Shown: piece by piece, positions 8,257 through 16,403 of the stretch
Layout: every line of letters begins with the position of its first letter
Position numbering within the stretch: the stretch's first letter is position 1
Source: Catellatospora coxensis
GTDB taxonomy: Bacteria > Actinomycetota > Actinomycetes > Mycobacteriales > Micromonosporaceae
Assembly (NCBI RefSeq): GCF_016862635.1
Contig: NZ_BONI01000014.1
Coordinates: forward strand, 1-64,000
Direction of reading: 5' to 3'
DNA length: 64,000 bases
Program-made: the position numbers and the translations under genes
The notes under the pieces: generated by a model
Seen by the model: the letters and a program-made list of their open reading frames with translations, nothing else
The model's database searches: none
What the model was told of the DNA's origin: nothing

Positions 8257-8933
8257 GCGGGCACCGCCTCGGTGGCGTGGCCGTCGCGCATGGTGATCAG
8301 CCGGCGGCCCGCGGCCGAGGCAAGCTGCGGGTCATGGGTGACCAGCAGCAGCGTCAGCCCGTCGGCGGAGAGCTCGTGCAACAGGTCGCGTACGCCGGCT
8401 GCGGCCTCCTGGTCGACCGCGCCCGTGGGCTCGTCGGCCAGCAGCAGCTGGGGCCGGTTCATCAGCGCCCGCGCGATCGCGACGCGCTGGCGCTGCCCGC
8501 CGGACAGCCGCGCCGGGTAGTCGTCGGCCTTGCCCGCAATGCCGAGCCGTTCGAGCAGCTCGTCGGCGCGGGAGCGGGCCTGGGCGGGACGCGACCCGGC
8601 CAGCCGGGCGGGCAGCACGACGTTGTCCCGTACGGTCATCTCGTCGAGCAGGTGGAAGAACTGGAAGATGATGCCGACGTGCGCGCTGCGGAACCGGGCC
8701 AGCGCCGTCTCCGACAGCTTGTCCACGCGCACCCCGGCCACCTCGACGGTGCCGCCGGTCGGCCGGTCCAGCCCGGCGATGACGTTGAGCAGGGTCGACT
8801 TGCCGCTTCCCGACGGGCCCATGACCGCGACGGCCTCCCCGGCGTCAACGGTCAGGTCGACGCCCGCCAGGGCGGGCGGCCCGGCGGCCTCGTACGCCTT
8901 CGCGACGTCGCGCAGGCGGATCAGTTCGGTCAT
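8253..8933 (-). CDS. ABC transporter ATP-binding protein (LolD/MacB type)
   Basis: A 226-residue ATPase with Walker A GPSGSGKST (39-47), signature LSGGQRQR (142-149) and Walker B LLLADEPTG (162-170), as expected for the MacB-like family that energises FtsX permeases. ATG 8933 has GGAAGGGG upstream; the longer open frame runs through the divergent promoter region and has no initiation site of its own. It overlaps the permease by 4 bp. Expression is probably under the divergently encoded kinase/regulator pair. Confidence 0.9.
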   Translation of the reverse strand: MTELIRLRDVAKAYEAAGPPALAGVDLTVDAGEAVAVMGPSGSGKSTLLNVIAGLDRPTGGTVEVAGVRVDKLSETALARFRSAHVGIIFQFFHLLDEMTVRDNVVLPARLAGSRPAQARSRADELLERLGIAGKADDYPARLSGGQRQRVAIARALMNRPQLLLADEPTGAVDQEAAAGVRDLLHELSADGLTLLLVTHDPQLASAAGRRLITMRDGHATEAVPA

Positions 8934-9043
8934 GGTCAATGGCCCCTTCCGGGTCGGACATCGGACCTGGTGACCGTAGGAAGGGCCGGTGCACGGGCGC
9001 GTCCGGCGCGGGAGCGAACCTGGCGGCGTGGCGTCCACCACGA

Positions 9044-9064
9044 TGATGAGGCGGGTAGTCATCA
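9044..9064. promoter_or_regulatory. Candidate operator in the ABC/two-component divergent region
   Basis: Inverted repeat TGATGA-N9-TCATCA, within the 164-bp divergent region between the ABC ATPase and the histidine kinase. Size and symmetry suit a dimeric LuxR-type response regulator. No good sigma-70 hexamers are clear here. Binding is inferred. Confidence 0.35.
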
Positions 9065-9097
9065 CGGCGGACGCCGCCCGCGGCTGACCTGGGCACA

Positions 9098-10402
9098 ATG
9101 GGCGGCGTGCCGACAGACCTGCGCCGCCTGCCCGACCGCCTCGGAGTGCCCCGGACCGACTTCGCCGTCGCGGCGGTGCTGGTGCTGGCCGGCATCGTCT
9201 GGGCGATCGCGAGCGGCGACCGCGGCGACGCCCCGGCACCGGTGCACCTGGACTTCCCGGACCTGGGCACACGGCCCCTGAGACCGGAAGCCCCCGACAT
9301 CCCGGACATCCCCACCTATCTGGACGTGCCCGGAGTCGGCCGGGTCCCGGTCCCACCGGCGCATCCGCGCCCGCCGCTCGACGGCGGCGACGAGATCGGC
9401 GGCATGCTGGCCGTCAACATGATCGCCGGGGCGGCGGTGGCGATACGCCGCAGGTGGCCGCTGACCGCGTTCGCCGCCGCCGCCGGGGCGGTGTTCCTGA
9501 TCCAGGACGGCCTGCTGTGGCCGGGCTTCGTCGCGGTGCTGATCTGTGCCTACTCGGCGGTCGCGTACGGCCGCTCGGTGCGGTGGGCCGGGGCGCTGCT
9601 GGTCGTCGGGGCGATCATCGCGGCGTCGCTGTTCACCAACTCGATCCCGCAGATCCCGGGCTGGCTCAGCCCGTTCGCCGTGCTGCTGCCGGCCGGGCTG
9701 TTCGCCGCCGCGCTGCGCAACGCTCGGGGCCGCGCCGACGCCGCCGCCCGCCGTGCCGCCGCCCTGGAACAGGAGCAGGCGGCCACGGCCCGCGCCGCGA
9801 TCGCCGAGGAGCGCGCCCGCATCGCCCGCGAGCTGCACGACGTCGTCAGCCACCACGTCAGCGTCATGGTCGTGCAGGCCGGCGCCGCCGGGAAGGTCAT
9901 CGAGAAGCGTCCCGACCTGGCCGCGAACGCGCTGTCGGCGATCGAGGACAGCGGCCGGGCCGCGATGGCCGAGCTGCGCCACCTGCTCGGCCTGATGGCC
10001 CCGGCCGACGACCGCCTGCACCCCCAGCCCGGCCTGCGCGAACTCGACACGCTCGTCGACGCGGTCCGTGCCGCCGGCCAGCCGGTGACCCTGCGCCGCG
10101 ACGGCGTCGACGTGCCCGAAGGGGTGGACCTGACGGCATACCGGGTGGTGCAGGAAGGGCTGACCAACGCGCTGCGGCACGCGCCCGGCGCGCCTACCGC
10201 GGTCGAGATCCGGCACGACGGCCGTGATCTGCTGGTGGAGGTGAGCAACGACGTGCCGACGGGGGAGCCGGGCGGCCCCGGAGCCGGGCGCGGCCTGCTC
10301 GGGCTGCGGGAACGCTTGAAACTGCACGACGGCACCCTGCACGCCGGGGCCGCGCCCGGCGGCGGGTTCCGGCTGACCGCCCGTTTCCCGGCGGCGTCAT
10401 GA
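9098..10402 (+). CDS. Sensor histidine kinase (HisKA_3, NarL-type system)
   Basis: A 434-residue membrane kinase. One membrane segment lies near residues 20-38, then a proline-rich loop, then further hydrophobic segments (about 105-205). A coiled region leads to the dimerisation/phosphoacceptor motif ELHDVVSHH with H247, and the C-terminus is an HATPase domain (GAGRGLLGLRERL ATP lid). It autophosphorylates and passes phosphate to the response regulator encoded immediately downstream with an ATGA overlap. The position opposite an FtsX-type exporter suggests sensing of envelope damage or a peptide, but the signal is not visible. Confidence 0.9.
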   Translation: MGGVPTDLRRLPDRLGVPRTDFAVAAVLVLAGIVWAIASGDRGDAPAPVHLDFPDLGTRPLRPEAPDIPDIPTYLDVPGVGRVPVPPAHPRPPLDGGDEIGGMLAVNMIAGAAVAIRRRWPLTAFAAAAGAVFLIQDGLLWPGFVAVLICAYSAVAYGRSVRWAGALLVVGAIIAASLFTNSIPQIPGWLSPFAVLLPAGLFAAALRNARGRADAAARRAAALEQEQAATARAAIAEERARIARELHDVVSHHVSVMVVQAGAAGKVIEKRPDLAANALSAIEDSGRAAMAELRHLLGLMAPADDRLHPQPGLRELDTLVDAVRAAGQPVTLRRDGVDVPEGVDLTAYRVVQEGLTNALRHAPGAPTAVEIRHDGRDLLVEVSNDVPTGEPGGPGAGRGLLGLRERLKLHDGTLHAGAAPGGGFRLTARFPAAS

Positions 10403-11076
10403 GCGAGCAGTTGAGGGTCGTCGTCGCCGACGATCAGGCGCTGGTCCGCAGCGGGTTCACGATGATCCTCGCCGCGTCGGGCATCGACGTCGTCGGCGAG
10501 GCGGGCGACGGCGAGGCCGCGCTCGCGGCGGTGCGGCGGCTGCGCCCCGACGTGGTGCTGATGGACATCCGCATGCCCGGCATGGACGGGCTGGAGGCCA
10601 CCCGGCGGCTGCTGGCGACCGGGGCGACCACCACCGCGGGCGAGCCGACCCGCGTGATCATCCTGACGACGTTCGACCTCGACGAGTACGTCTACGCCGC
10701 GCTGCGCGCCGGGGCCAGCGGCTTCCTGCTCAAGGACGTCACCCCGGACCATCTCGTGCACGCGGTGCGGCTGGTCCGCGACGGCGACGCGCTGCTCGCC
10801 CCGTCGATCACCCGGCGGCTGGTCGACCGGTTCAGCTCCACGACGGGCGTACGCGAGGACTACGGCGCGCTGCCGACGCTGACCGCCCGCGAGCGCGAGG
10901 TGCTGGTGCTGCTCGCCCGCGGCCTGTCCAACGCGGAGCTGGCCGCGAACCTGCAGCTCGGCGAGGCGACCGTGAAGACCCACGTGGCCCGCATCCTGGC
11001 CAAGCTGGGCCTGCGCGACCGCGTGCAGGCGGTCATCTTCGCGTACGAGAGCGGCCTGGTCAGCCCAGGCTCCTGA
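10399..11076 (+). CDS. LuxR-family response regulator (NarL type)
   Basis: A 225-residue regulator: receiver domain (about 5-125) with acidic pair D11-D12, phosphoacceptor D56 in VLMDIRMPGMDG and the conserved Lys in GFLLKDV; then a LuxR C-terminal helix-turn-helix (LTAREREVLVLLARGLSNAE, later TVKTHVARILAKLG). It partners with the upstream kinase. The likely target is the divergent ABC exporter; a TGATGA-N9-TCATCA repeat in that promoter region is a candidate site. Its transcript ends at the palindrome 11 nt downstream. Confidence 0.92.
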   Translation: MSEQLRVVVADDQALVRSGFTMILAASGIDVVGEAGDGEAALAAVRRLRPDVVLMDIRMPGMDGLEATRRLLATGATTTAGEPTRVIILTTFDLDEYVYAALRAGASGFLLKDVTPDHLVHAVRLVRDGDALLAPSITRRLVDRFSSTTGVREDYGALPTLTAREREVLVLLARGLSNAELAANLQLGEATVKTHVARILAKLGLRDRVQAVIFAYESGLVSPGS

Positions 11077-11086
11077 GGTCGGTGAG

Positions 11087-11138
11087 CGGATCTGGAAGAG
11101 TTGTGGTCGTCATGGCGACCACAACTCTTCCAGATCCG
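11087..11138. terminator. Long perfect palindrome, member 1 of a repeated family
   Basis: Arms of 23 nt (11087-11109 and 11116-11138) pair perfectly around a 6-nt loop TCATGG. It starts 11 nt after the response regulator stop, so it can act as that operon's terminator. Arm sequence and geometry match the palindrome at 34523-34572 (both arms begin GGATCT and end GTCG; 18 of 22 positions identical, with compensating changes on the other side). Confidence 0.8.
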
Positions 11139-11196
11139 AGGCTGTGTCCTTGGTAATCGAGCGGCTCGATGAGAGGCCAACGGCTATCGTGCGCCG

Positions 11197-11931
11197 ATGG
11201 TCGATGATCCCTACCGCGATGTCGAACTCGTCCAGCTGTACGACATCGACAATCCCGGCGGCGAGGACCACGCCTACTACCGGGCGCTCGCCGACGAGTC
11301 GAGCGCACGGTCGGTCATCGATCTGGGCTGCGGCACGGGATTGTTGACGCGGTCGCTGGCGGGTCCGGGACGGACCGTGCTCGGCGTCGACCCGAGCCGC
11401 ACGATGCTGGACTTCGCCCGGTCGCAACCCGGCGGGGACACGGTCACCTGGGTGTTCGGTGACGCGACCGTGCTCCCGCCGGCCGGGACCGCCGACCTGG
11501 CCGTCTGCACCGGCAACGCGATCATGCACCTCGCCCCGGACGAGCTGCCCGCGACGCTGGCAGCGCTGGCCGGGGCGCTGCGCCCGGGTGGCGTGTTCGC
11601 ATTCGAGACCCGCAACCCCGCCTACCGCGAGTGGGAGCGCTGGACCCTGGAGGCCACCCACGGCGAGCGCGTCACCCCGGTGGGGCGGCTGCGCGAATGG
11701 CTCGACGTCACCGAGGTCGCCGACGGCCGGGTGACGTTCGACGCGCACAACGTGTTCCCCGACGGCACGGACCGGGTGTACACCAGCGTCCTGTACTTCC
11801 GCAGCGCCGAGCGGTTCCGGCAGGAGCTGGAGTCGGCCGGTTTCACCGACGTCGCCTGCGACGGCGACTGGCGCGGCGGCCCGGTCGGCGACGGCTCGCG
11901 CCTGTTCGTGTTCCGCGCGCGCCGGGCCTGA
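11197..11931 (+). CDS. Class I SAM-dependent methyltransferase
   Basis: A 244-residue methyltransferase. Motif I is SVIDLGCGTGLL (about residues 42-53), followed by VLGVDPSRTMLDFA (acidic motif II) and the PDELPATLAALAGALRPGG post-motif III region, as in the Methyltransf_25/11 families. The substrate is not evident. ATG 11197 follows a TATCGT box (11184-11189) by 7 nt, consistent with leaderless expression. It is isolated between two palindromes. Confidence 0.85.
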   Translation: MVDDPYRDVELVQLYDIDNPGGEDHAYYRALADESSARSVIDLGCGTGLLTRSLAGPGRTVLGVDPSRTMLDFARSQPGGDTVTWVFGDATVLPPAGTADLAVCTGNAIMHLAPDELPATLAALAGALRPGGVFAFETRNPAYREWERWTLEATHGERVTPVGRLREWLDVTEVADGRVTFDAHNVFPDGTDRVYTSVLYFRSAERFRQELESAGFTDVACDGDWRGGPVGDGSRLFVFRARRA

Positions 11932-12030
11932 TCACCGGTTCTCAGCCGACTCCCAGGATCTCCTGGCGGACCCCGGAGATTGGCCCTTCACCCTGATCGG
12001 TGTCCACCTGTACGCCATCCGGGGTTCAGT

Positions 12031-12061
12031 GGCCGTTCACCTCCATCGGAGGTGAACGGCC
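12031..12061. terminator. Tight hairpin between methyltransferase and VTC-domain gene
   Basis: A perfect 14-bp inverted repeat (12031-12044 and 12048-12061) with a 3-nt loop ATC. It is 100 nt after the methyltransferase stop and 30 nt before the next start. It could terminate the first gene or form a leader structure for the VTC-domain operon; no T-run follows. Confidence 0.6.
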
Positions 12062-12091
12062 CGCGCTCCGGGCCAGAGACGAGGCACAACG

Positions 12092-13003
12092 ATGCGACTG
12101 CGCCCCCGCTCCGCGCCGTCCACACCCGACCCGGGCGGCGGGCGACGCGCCGACCCGCCTCCACGCGCGGCGGAAGACCGCGGCCATGCGCTGCGCGCGC
12201 CTAGCCCGCTGCACGCGTTCAACCGGTACGAGATCAAGTATCTGGTGCACACGTCGCGGCTCGCGACGATCCGCGACGAGCTGCGGGCCCGGCTGGACCT
12301 CGACAGCCATGCCGCCGACGGCGGCTACGGCGTGTGGAGCGTCTACTACGACACCCGGCTGCTGCGCTTCTACTGGGAGAAGATCGAGGGCCTGCGGTTC
12401 CGGCGCAAGCTGCGGGTACGCCACTACGGCGACCGCTTCGCGATCGGCGACGACACCACGGTGTACGTGGAGATCAAGCAGCGGGTCAACCGGGTCACCC
12501 AGAAACGCCGGGTCGCGATGGCCTACGGCGACGCGCGGCTGCTGTGCGACGGGCGGCAGCTGGTGCGGCACGAGCCCGGCCAGACGGGCTTCGTGCAGGA
12601 GGTCCTCGGCCTGGTGCAGGGGCTGGACCTGCGGCCGGTCGCGATCACCGGCTACCAGCGGGAGGCTTTCGTCGGCCGCGACGCCGACCTCGGTCTGCGG
12701 GTCACCCTCGACCACCGGGTACGCGGCCGCGACCGCGAGTTCGACCTCGGCTCCGATGCCGAGAACCGGCTGATCATCCCGGCGGCGATGTCGGTGCTGG
12801 AGGTCAAGGCCAACGACCGCGTGCCGTACTGGCTGACCGACCTGGCCGCCCGCGCCGAGCTGTCCGTGGTGCGGGTGTCGAAGTACTGCCAGAGCGTCGA
12901 GGCGTTCGGCCGCGCCCCCCGCTCGATCTTCCACGTGCCCGACCACGACGCCGTTCCGTCCATTCCCGATGCCGCCCTGACGGCGCCGACCACGAAGGTC
13001 TGA
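12092..13003 (+). CDS. VTC domain protein, polyphosphate polymerase-like
   Basis: A 303-residue protein with the VTC/CYTH-like tunnel fold of yeast Vtc4. Basic and acidic tunnel motifs are visible: NRYEIKYLV, VYYDT, FRRKLRVRHYG, VYVEIKQRVN, YQREAF, VLEVKAND, and a terminal SKYCQ. In yeast this domain polymerises ATP gamma-phosphate into polyphosphate; bacterial versions are predicted to act likewise or to bind inorganic polyphosphate. A basic, proline-rich N-terminal tail of about 40 residues precedes the domain. It is the first gene of an operon with a DUF4956 membrane protein and a CotH-kinase protein, a recurring actinobacterial set. The enzymatic role is inferred from the family. Confidence 0.85.
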   Translation: MRLRPRSAPSTPDPGGGRRADPPPRAAEDRGHALRAPSPLHAFNRYEIKYLVHTSRLATIRDELRARLDLDSHAADGGYGVWSVYYDTRLLRFYWEKIEGLRFRRKLRVRHYGDRFAIGDDTTVYVEIKQRVNRVTQKRRVAMAYGDARLLCDGRQLVRHEPGQTGFVQEVLGLVQGLDLRPVAITGYQREAFVGRDADLGLRVTLDHRVRGRDREFDLGSDAENRLIIPAAMSVLEVKANDRVPYWLTDLAARAELSVVRVSKYCQSVEAFGRAPRSIFHVPDHDAVPSIPDAALTAPTTKV

Positions 13004-13007
13004 CCTG

Positions 13008-13685
13008 ATGAACTTCGAACTGCAAGATCTCACCGGCACGTTCAGCGTGACCGACATCGTGCTGGCCATGTCGCTGGCGTTCCTGCTCAGCGCCGTGATC
13101 GGCTGGGTGTACCGGGCCACGCACCGCAACGTGTCCTACAGCCAGTCGTACGTGCAGACCCTCGTGATCCTCGGCATGCTCGTCTCGCTGATCATGCTGG
13201 TCGTCGGTTCCAACATCGCGCGGGCGTTCGCGCTGGTCGGGGCGCTGTCGGTGGTCCGCTTCCGCAACGCGATCAAGGAGACCCGCGACGTCGGGTTCAT
13301 CTTCCTGGTCATGGCCGTCGGCATGGCGGTCGGCACCCGCTTCTACAGCCTCGCGGTCGTCGCGACCGTCGCGATCTGCCTGGTCATCTTCGTGATGTTC
13401 CGGTTCAGCTGGTTCCAGCTCTCGGTGCAGCGGCAGGTCGTCAAGGTGCAGGTCCCGCCGGAGGGCGACTACACCGCCGTGATCTCCGACGCGCTCATCG
13501 CCCACACCACCGAGTTCGAGCTGGTCAGCATGGAGTCGATCCGCGGCGGCGCGCTCACCGAGCTGATGTACACGGTCCGGCTCAAGAAGGGCAGCGAGCC
13601 CGGCGACCTGATCACCGCGCTGAGCCGGCTCACCTCGGGCCAGCGGGTCACCGTGCTGACCGGGTACGACCAGACGGACCTGTGA
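13008..13685 (+). CDS. DUF4956 membrane protein
   Basis: A 225-residue protein with about four transmembrane segments in its first 135 residues (for example around 14-36, 50-66 and 100-130), containing the conserved cytoplasmic-loop stretch VGALSVVRFRNAIKETRD. A soluble C-terminal domain (about 140-225) resembles the small domain of MgtC/DUF4956 proteins. It lies 4 nt after the VTC gene and overlaps the CotH gene start (TGATG). DUF4956 proteins habitually accompany VTC proteins and may place polymer synthesis at the membrane; this is a context inference. Confidence 0.85.
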   Translation: MNFELQDLTGTFSVTDIVLAMSLAFLLSAVIGWVYRATHRNVSYSQSYVQTLVILGMLVSLIMLVVGSNIARAFALVGALSVVRFRNAIKETRDVGFIFLVMAVGMAVGTRFYSLAVVATVAICLVIFVMFRFSWFQLSVQRQVVKVQVPPEGDYTAVISDALIAHTTEFELVSMESIRGGALTELMYTVRLKKGSEPGDLITALSRLTSGQRVTVLTGYDQTDL

Positions 13686-15229
13686 TGGCCGCCGACCCCG
13701 GGCCGCCGTCCGCGCGGCTGCGACACCGCATCCCGGTGCGGGTGCGCCACTACTGGAAGCTGCTGGCCACCTGCGTGGCCGCGGTCGCGGCGCTGGTCGT
13801 GCTAGCGGGCAACGTGCAGGTCACCCCGATCGTGACCAGCGAGGCCGCGGCCGCTCACGACGAGGCGACCTTCGACGTGCCGGGACGTGTCGACCTGTTC
13901 GACCCCACTGTCGCGCACACCATGACCCTCACCTACACCGAGGCCGACTACCAGCGCATGTTCGACGAGTACATGGCGACGGGGGAGAAGGAGTACGTAC
14001 GCGTCGACGTCACCGTCGACGGCACGCTGATCCGCGACGTCGGCATCCGGCTCAAAGGCAACTCGACCCTGATGGGCCTGACCCATCAAGGCCAGTCCGG
14101 CACGCTGCGCGAAGACCGTGGCGGTGGCGGCCCGATGGGGGAGGCACCCGGGGGCATGCGGGTACGGCCCAACGGAGGCGGCGGGTTCGGCCGGGTCAGC
14201 CTCGACAGCGCCCGGCCCGAGGAGCTGCCGTGGCTGATGAGCTTCGACGAGTTCGCCAAGGGTCGCCGTTACCAGGGGCACAGCGAGATCGCGATCCGGG
14301 TGTCGGGCATGGGCGGCGGCAGCACGGTGCTCAACGAGGCCGTGTCGCTGGCCGCGCTCGACGCGGCCGGGCAGCCCGCGCAGCGGTACGCGTACACCGG
14401 CTTCCAGGTCAACGGGCGGCCCGTCAAGGCCCGGCTGCTGGTCGAGCATCCGGATGAGAACTTCGCCGACAGCCTCGGCGACGGCGTGCTCTACAAGGCG
14501 CTGAGCACCGGGCAGTTCACGTACCAGGGCGAGGACCCGACGGAGTACGAGGACGACTTCAAGCAGGTCAACAACAAGGGCAGCCACGACCTGAAGCCCG
14601 TCATCGAGCTGGTGAAGTGGGTCGACGAGGCGTCCGACGCGGACTTCGCCGCGCACCTGGGCGACCACGTCGACGTCGCCTCGTTCGCGGCGTACGCGGC
14701 AGCCCAGAACCTGCTGCTCAACTTCGACGACATGGCCGGGCCGGGCAAGAACTACTACCTCTGGTACGACCTCGGCACCAAGAGGTTCCGGGTGATCAGC
14801 TGGGACCACAACCTGACCTTCAGCGGCAGCGCGACCTCCGGCCCGCACGACACCATGTCCATGGGCGGCCGTGGCGGCCCCGGCGGCGGTGCGGAGTTCA
14901 CCCCGCCGGAAGGCATGGAGCTGCCGGAGGGCTTCGCCCCGCCGGGCGGCTTCGGCGGGCCGGGCGGGTTCCGGGCGGGCAACAAGCTCAAGGAACGCTT
15001 CCTGGCCACGGACGCTTTCAAGGACGACTACGAGGCCGCGTACCGGAACCTGTACCGGGTGATGTTCGCCGAGAACAAGGCCGGGGCTGCCTTGGACAGC
15101 CTCAGCGCGACCCTGGCCACCGTGGCGGGCAACGACGCCGCGGCGACCGGCAGCGACGCCGAACGGCTGCGCTCGCTCATCGCGGACCGCACCAAGGCCC
15201 TGGCCGAGCACGAGGTGATCAAGAGCTGA
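13685..15229 (+). CDS. CotH kinase family protein, membrane-anchored
   Basis: A 514-residue protein. Residues about 20-42 are a signal anchor; the rest should be outside. CotH-family signatures are GIRLKGNSTL, a central core with ENFADSLGDGVLYK, and GKNYYLWYDLGTKRFRVISWDHNLTF, which holds the metal/catalytic Asp region of these atypical protein kinases. Glycine-rich inserts (about 140-165 and 395-435) are unusual and look disordered. Bacillus CotH phosphorylates spore-coat proteins; in actinobacteria the substrate is unknown. ATG 13685 overlaps the DUF4956 stop. A GTG 3 nt upstream is an alternative start. Confidence 0.85.
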   Translation: MAADPGPPSARLRHRIPVRVRHYWKLLATCVAAVAALVVLAGNVQVTPIVTSEAAAAHDEATFDVPGRVDLFDPTVAHTMTLTYTEADYQRMFDEYMATGEKEYVRVDVTVDGTLIRDVGIRLKGNSTLMGLTHQGQSGTLREDRGGGGPMGEAPGGMRVRPNGGGGFGRVSLDSARPEELPWLMSFDEFAKGRRYQGHSEIAIRVSGMGGGSTVLNEAVSLAALDAAGQPAQRYAYTGFQVNGRPVKARLLVEHPDENFADSLGDGVLYKALSTGQFTYQGEDPTEYEDDFKQVNNKGSHDLKPVIELVKWVDEASDADFAAHLGDHVDVASFAAYAAAQNLLLNFDDMAGPGKNYYLWYDLGTKRFRVISWDHNLTFSGSATSGPHDTMSMGGRGGPGGGAEFTPPEGMELPEGFAPPGGFGGPGGFRAGNKLKERFLATDAFKDDYEAAYRNLYRVMFAENKAGAALDSLSATLATVAGNDAAATGSDAERLRSLIADRTKALAEHEVIKS

Positions 15230-15251
15230 CCGCCGGATGGCCAGGCGCTGT

Positions 15252-15296
15252 GACCGTCTGAGGGGCCCGCAGGTTCTCCAGGTCTCTCAGACGGTC
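15252..15296. terminator. Bidirectional terminator hairpin
   Basis: An 11-bp perfect inverted repeat (15252-15262 and 15286-15296) enclosing further weak pairing, between the convergent CotH gene (stop 15229) and amidase gene (stop 15321). Confidence 0.65.
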
Positions 15297-15320
15297 CAGC
15301 TCGCAGATCCCGTCGGGGAA

Positions 15321-15962
15321 TCAGAGCCCCAGGAAGGCGGCGATGCCGCGGGCGTGGCCGCGGGCGGTGGCGGTGATGAAGTCGGCGCGTTTGAGCAGGT
15401 TGGCGTTGGCGACCGTGTCGATGAACAGGTTCTCGGTGAGCACGGCCGGCATGTTGCTCTCGCGCAGCACGTGCAGGTTGGCGGTCTTCTGGCCGCGGTC
15501 GGTGATCGAGGAGATGGTGCGCATCTGGCTGAGCACGTTGCTGTGGACGAGGCTGTGCAGGCGCTGGGTGGTGGCGCCGACGCCGGGATAGCGGTAGCTC
15601 TCGAAGCCGGTGCCGCCACCGGCGTTGATGTGGATGCTGACGAAGATCGCGGCGCCCCAGGCGTTGGCGTCGTCGGTGCGGTAGGCGAGGCTGCGCGTGA
15701 TGTCGGTGGTGCGCGACATGCGTACGTCGACGGTGTAGTTCGCCTTGAGGATGTCGCGCGTCTGCAGGGCGATGTTGAGGGTGAGGGTCTTCTCCTGCAG
15801 GCCGTTGGCGACCGCGCCGGCGTCGGTGCCGCCGTGTCCGGGGTCGAGGTAGATCTTGGGCCCGGCCGCGAAAGCGGGTCCGGCGGCGGCGAAGGGGGCG
15901 GCGGCCACGCCTGCGGCCGCGGCCAGCAGGGTGCGTCTGCGCAGCACGGAGTTGCCGTTCAT
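15321..15962 (-). CDS. Secreted N-acetylmuramoyl-L-alanine amidase (Amidase_3)
   Basis: A 213-residue zinc amidase that cleaves the bond between N-acetylmuramic acid and L-alanine in peptidoglycan. Zinc ligands H43 (DPGHGG), E57 and H111 (SIHINAG), and catalytic Glu E177 (LTENLF), are all present. The N-terminus has R8-R9-R10 then LLAAAAGVAAA, a Tat-type signal, with cleavage likely after AFA near residue 33. No cell-wall-binding domain is fused. The start is ATG 15962: AGAGG lies 5 nt upstream, whereas the in-frame GTG at 15968 would overlap that ribosome site. The promoter region beyond it is AT-rich and repetitive. Confidence 0.92.
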   Translation of the reverse strand: MNGNSVLRRRTLLAAAAGVAAAPFAAAGPAFAAGPKIYLDPGHGGTDAGAVANGLQEKTLTLNIALQTRDILKANYTVDVRMSRTTDITRSLAYRTDDANAWGAAIFVSIHINAGGGTGFESYRYPGVGATTQRLHSLVHSNVLSQMRTISSITDRGQKTANLHVLRESNMPAVLTENLFIDTVANANLLKRADFITATARGHARGIAAFLGL

Positions 15963-15995
15963 GTTCACCTCTGGGGGGCGAGGGACGGGACGGCG

Positions 15996-16023
15996 TGAAT
16001 CTATTACATGCGCATGAATCTAT
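15996..16023. promoter_or_regulatory. AT-rich repeat region upstream of the amidase
   Basis: Direct repeats TGAATCTAT at 15996-16004 and 16015-16023 flank the palindrome CATGCGCATG (16007-16016). This is 35-60 bp upstream of the amidase ATG, where a minus-strand promoter should be. The spacing of 19 bp between repeats suggests dimer binding by a regulator. Bases 16024-16232 beyond it hold no convincing gene. Confidence 0.4.
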
Positions 16024-16232
16024 GAAGATGTTCTACGTAAGAAGTTTCGGAAGCGGCGGTTTCCTGCGGGATGCTCGACATATCCGGGTGTGCCGCCGCG
16101 TGCGTCACCGCGTACCACCATCGGTTGCTCATCAAGGCCCGCAAATCCACCTGACGCGTATCGTCACCGCAGGTCCGCCGACCCGGTCCGGGCCGGCGGG
16201 ACGTCTGGCCTCACCGGCTGGTGTCGCGAACC

Positions 16233-16394
16233 GTGCCGGTCTACGGTCCTGCCGGGCACAACGCCGACGAACTCGTTTCGCACGAGGCGCCTCCCGCCGA
16301 TCCGGGAGTCGGCACGCCCGAACGTGAGGCTCTCTACCTCGAGCACCTGCTGACCCGGAAGTCGACCGACGACGTCGTCGCCGAGAAGGCATAG
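16233..16394 (+). CDS. Possible small ORF, 53 residues, directly upstream of the serpin-like gene
   Basis: A GTG at 16233 opens 53 codons ending with TAG at 16392-16394, 9 nt before the serpin-like start. Third positions are about four-fifths G/C, like the neighbouring genes. The product is acidic and ends EREALYLEHLLTRKSTDDVVAEKA, which looks like a real helix rather than shadow translation. I do not recognise it. It could be a small leader protein coupled to the next gene or the C-terminal remnant of a decayed gene; no strong ribosome site is visible. Confidence 0.35.
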   Translation: MPVYGPAGHNADELVSHEAPPADPGVGTPEREALYLEHLLTRKSTDDVVAEKA

Positions 16395-16403
16395 GGTGTC
16401 GCC

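Noticed and set aside
11087-11138. Palindromes at 11087 and 34523 as insertion-sequence ends or MITEs
   Set aside because: No transposase, no flanking direct repeat and no sequence beyond the hairpin is shared; terminators or small palindromic repeats fit better.
15995-16232. Plus-strand frames between the amidase and the serpin-like gene as genes
   Set aside because: The translations are basic, cysteine-rich shadow-like sequence without ribosome sites; only the last 53-codon frame has coding-like third positions.
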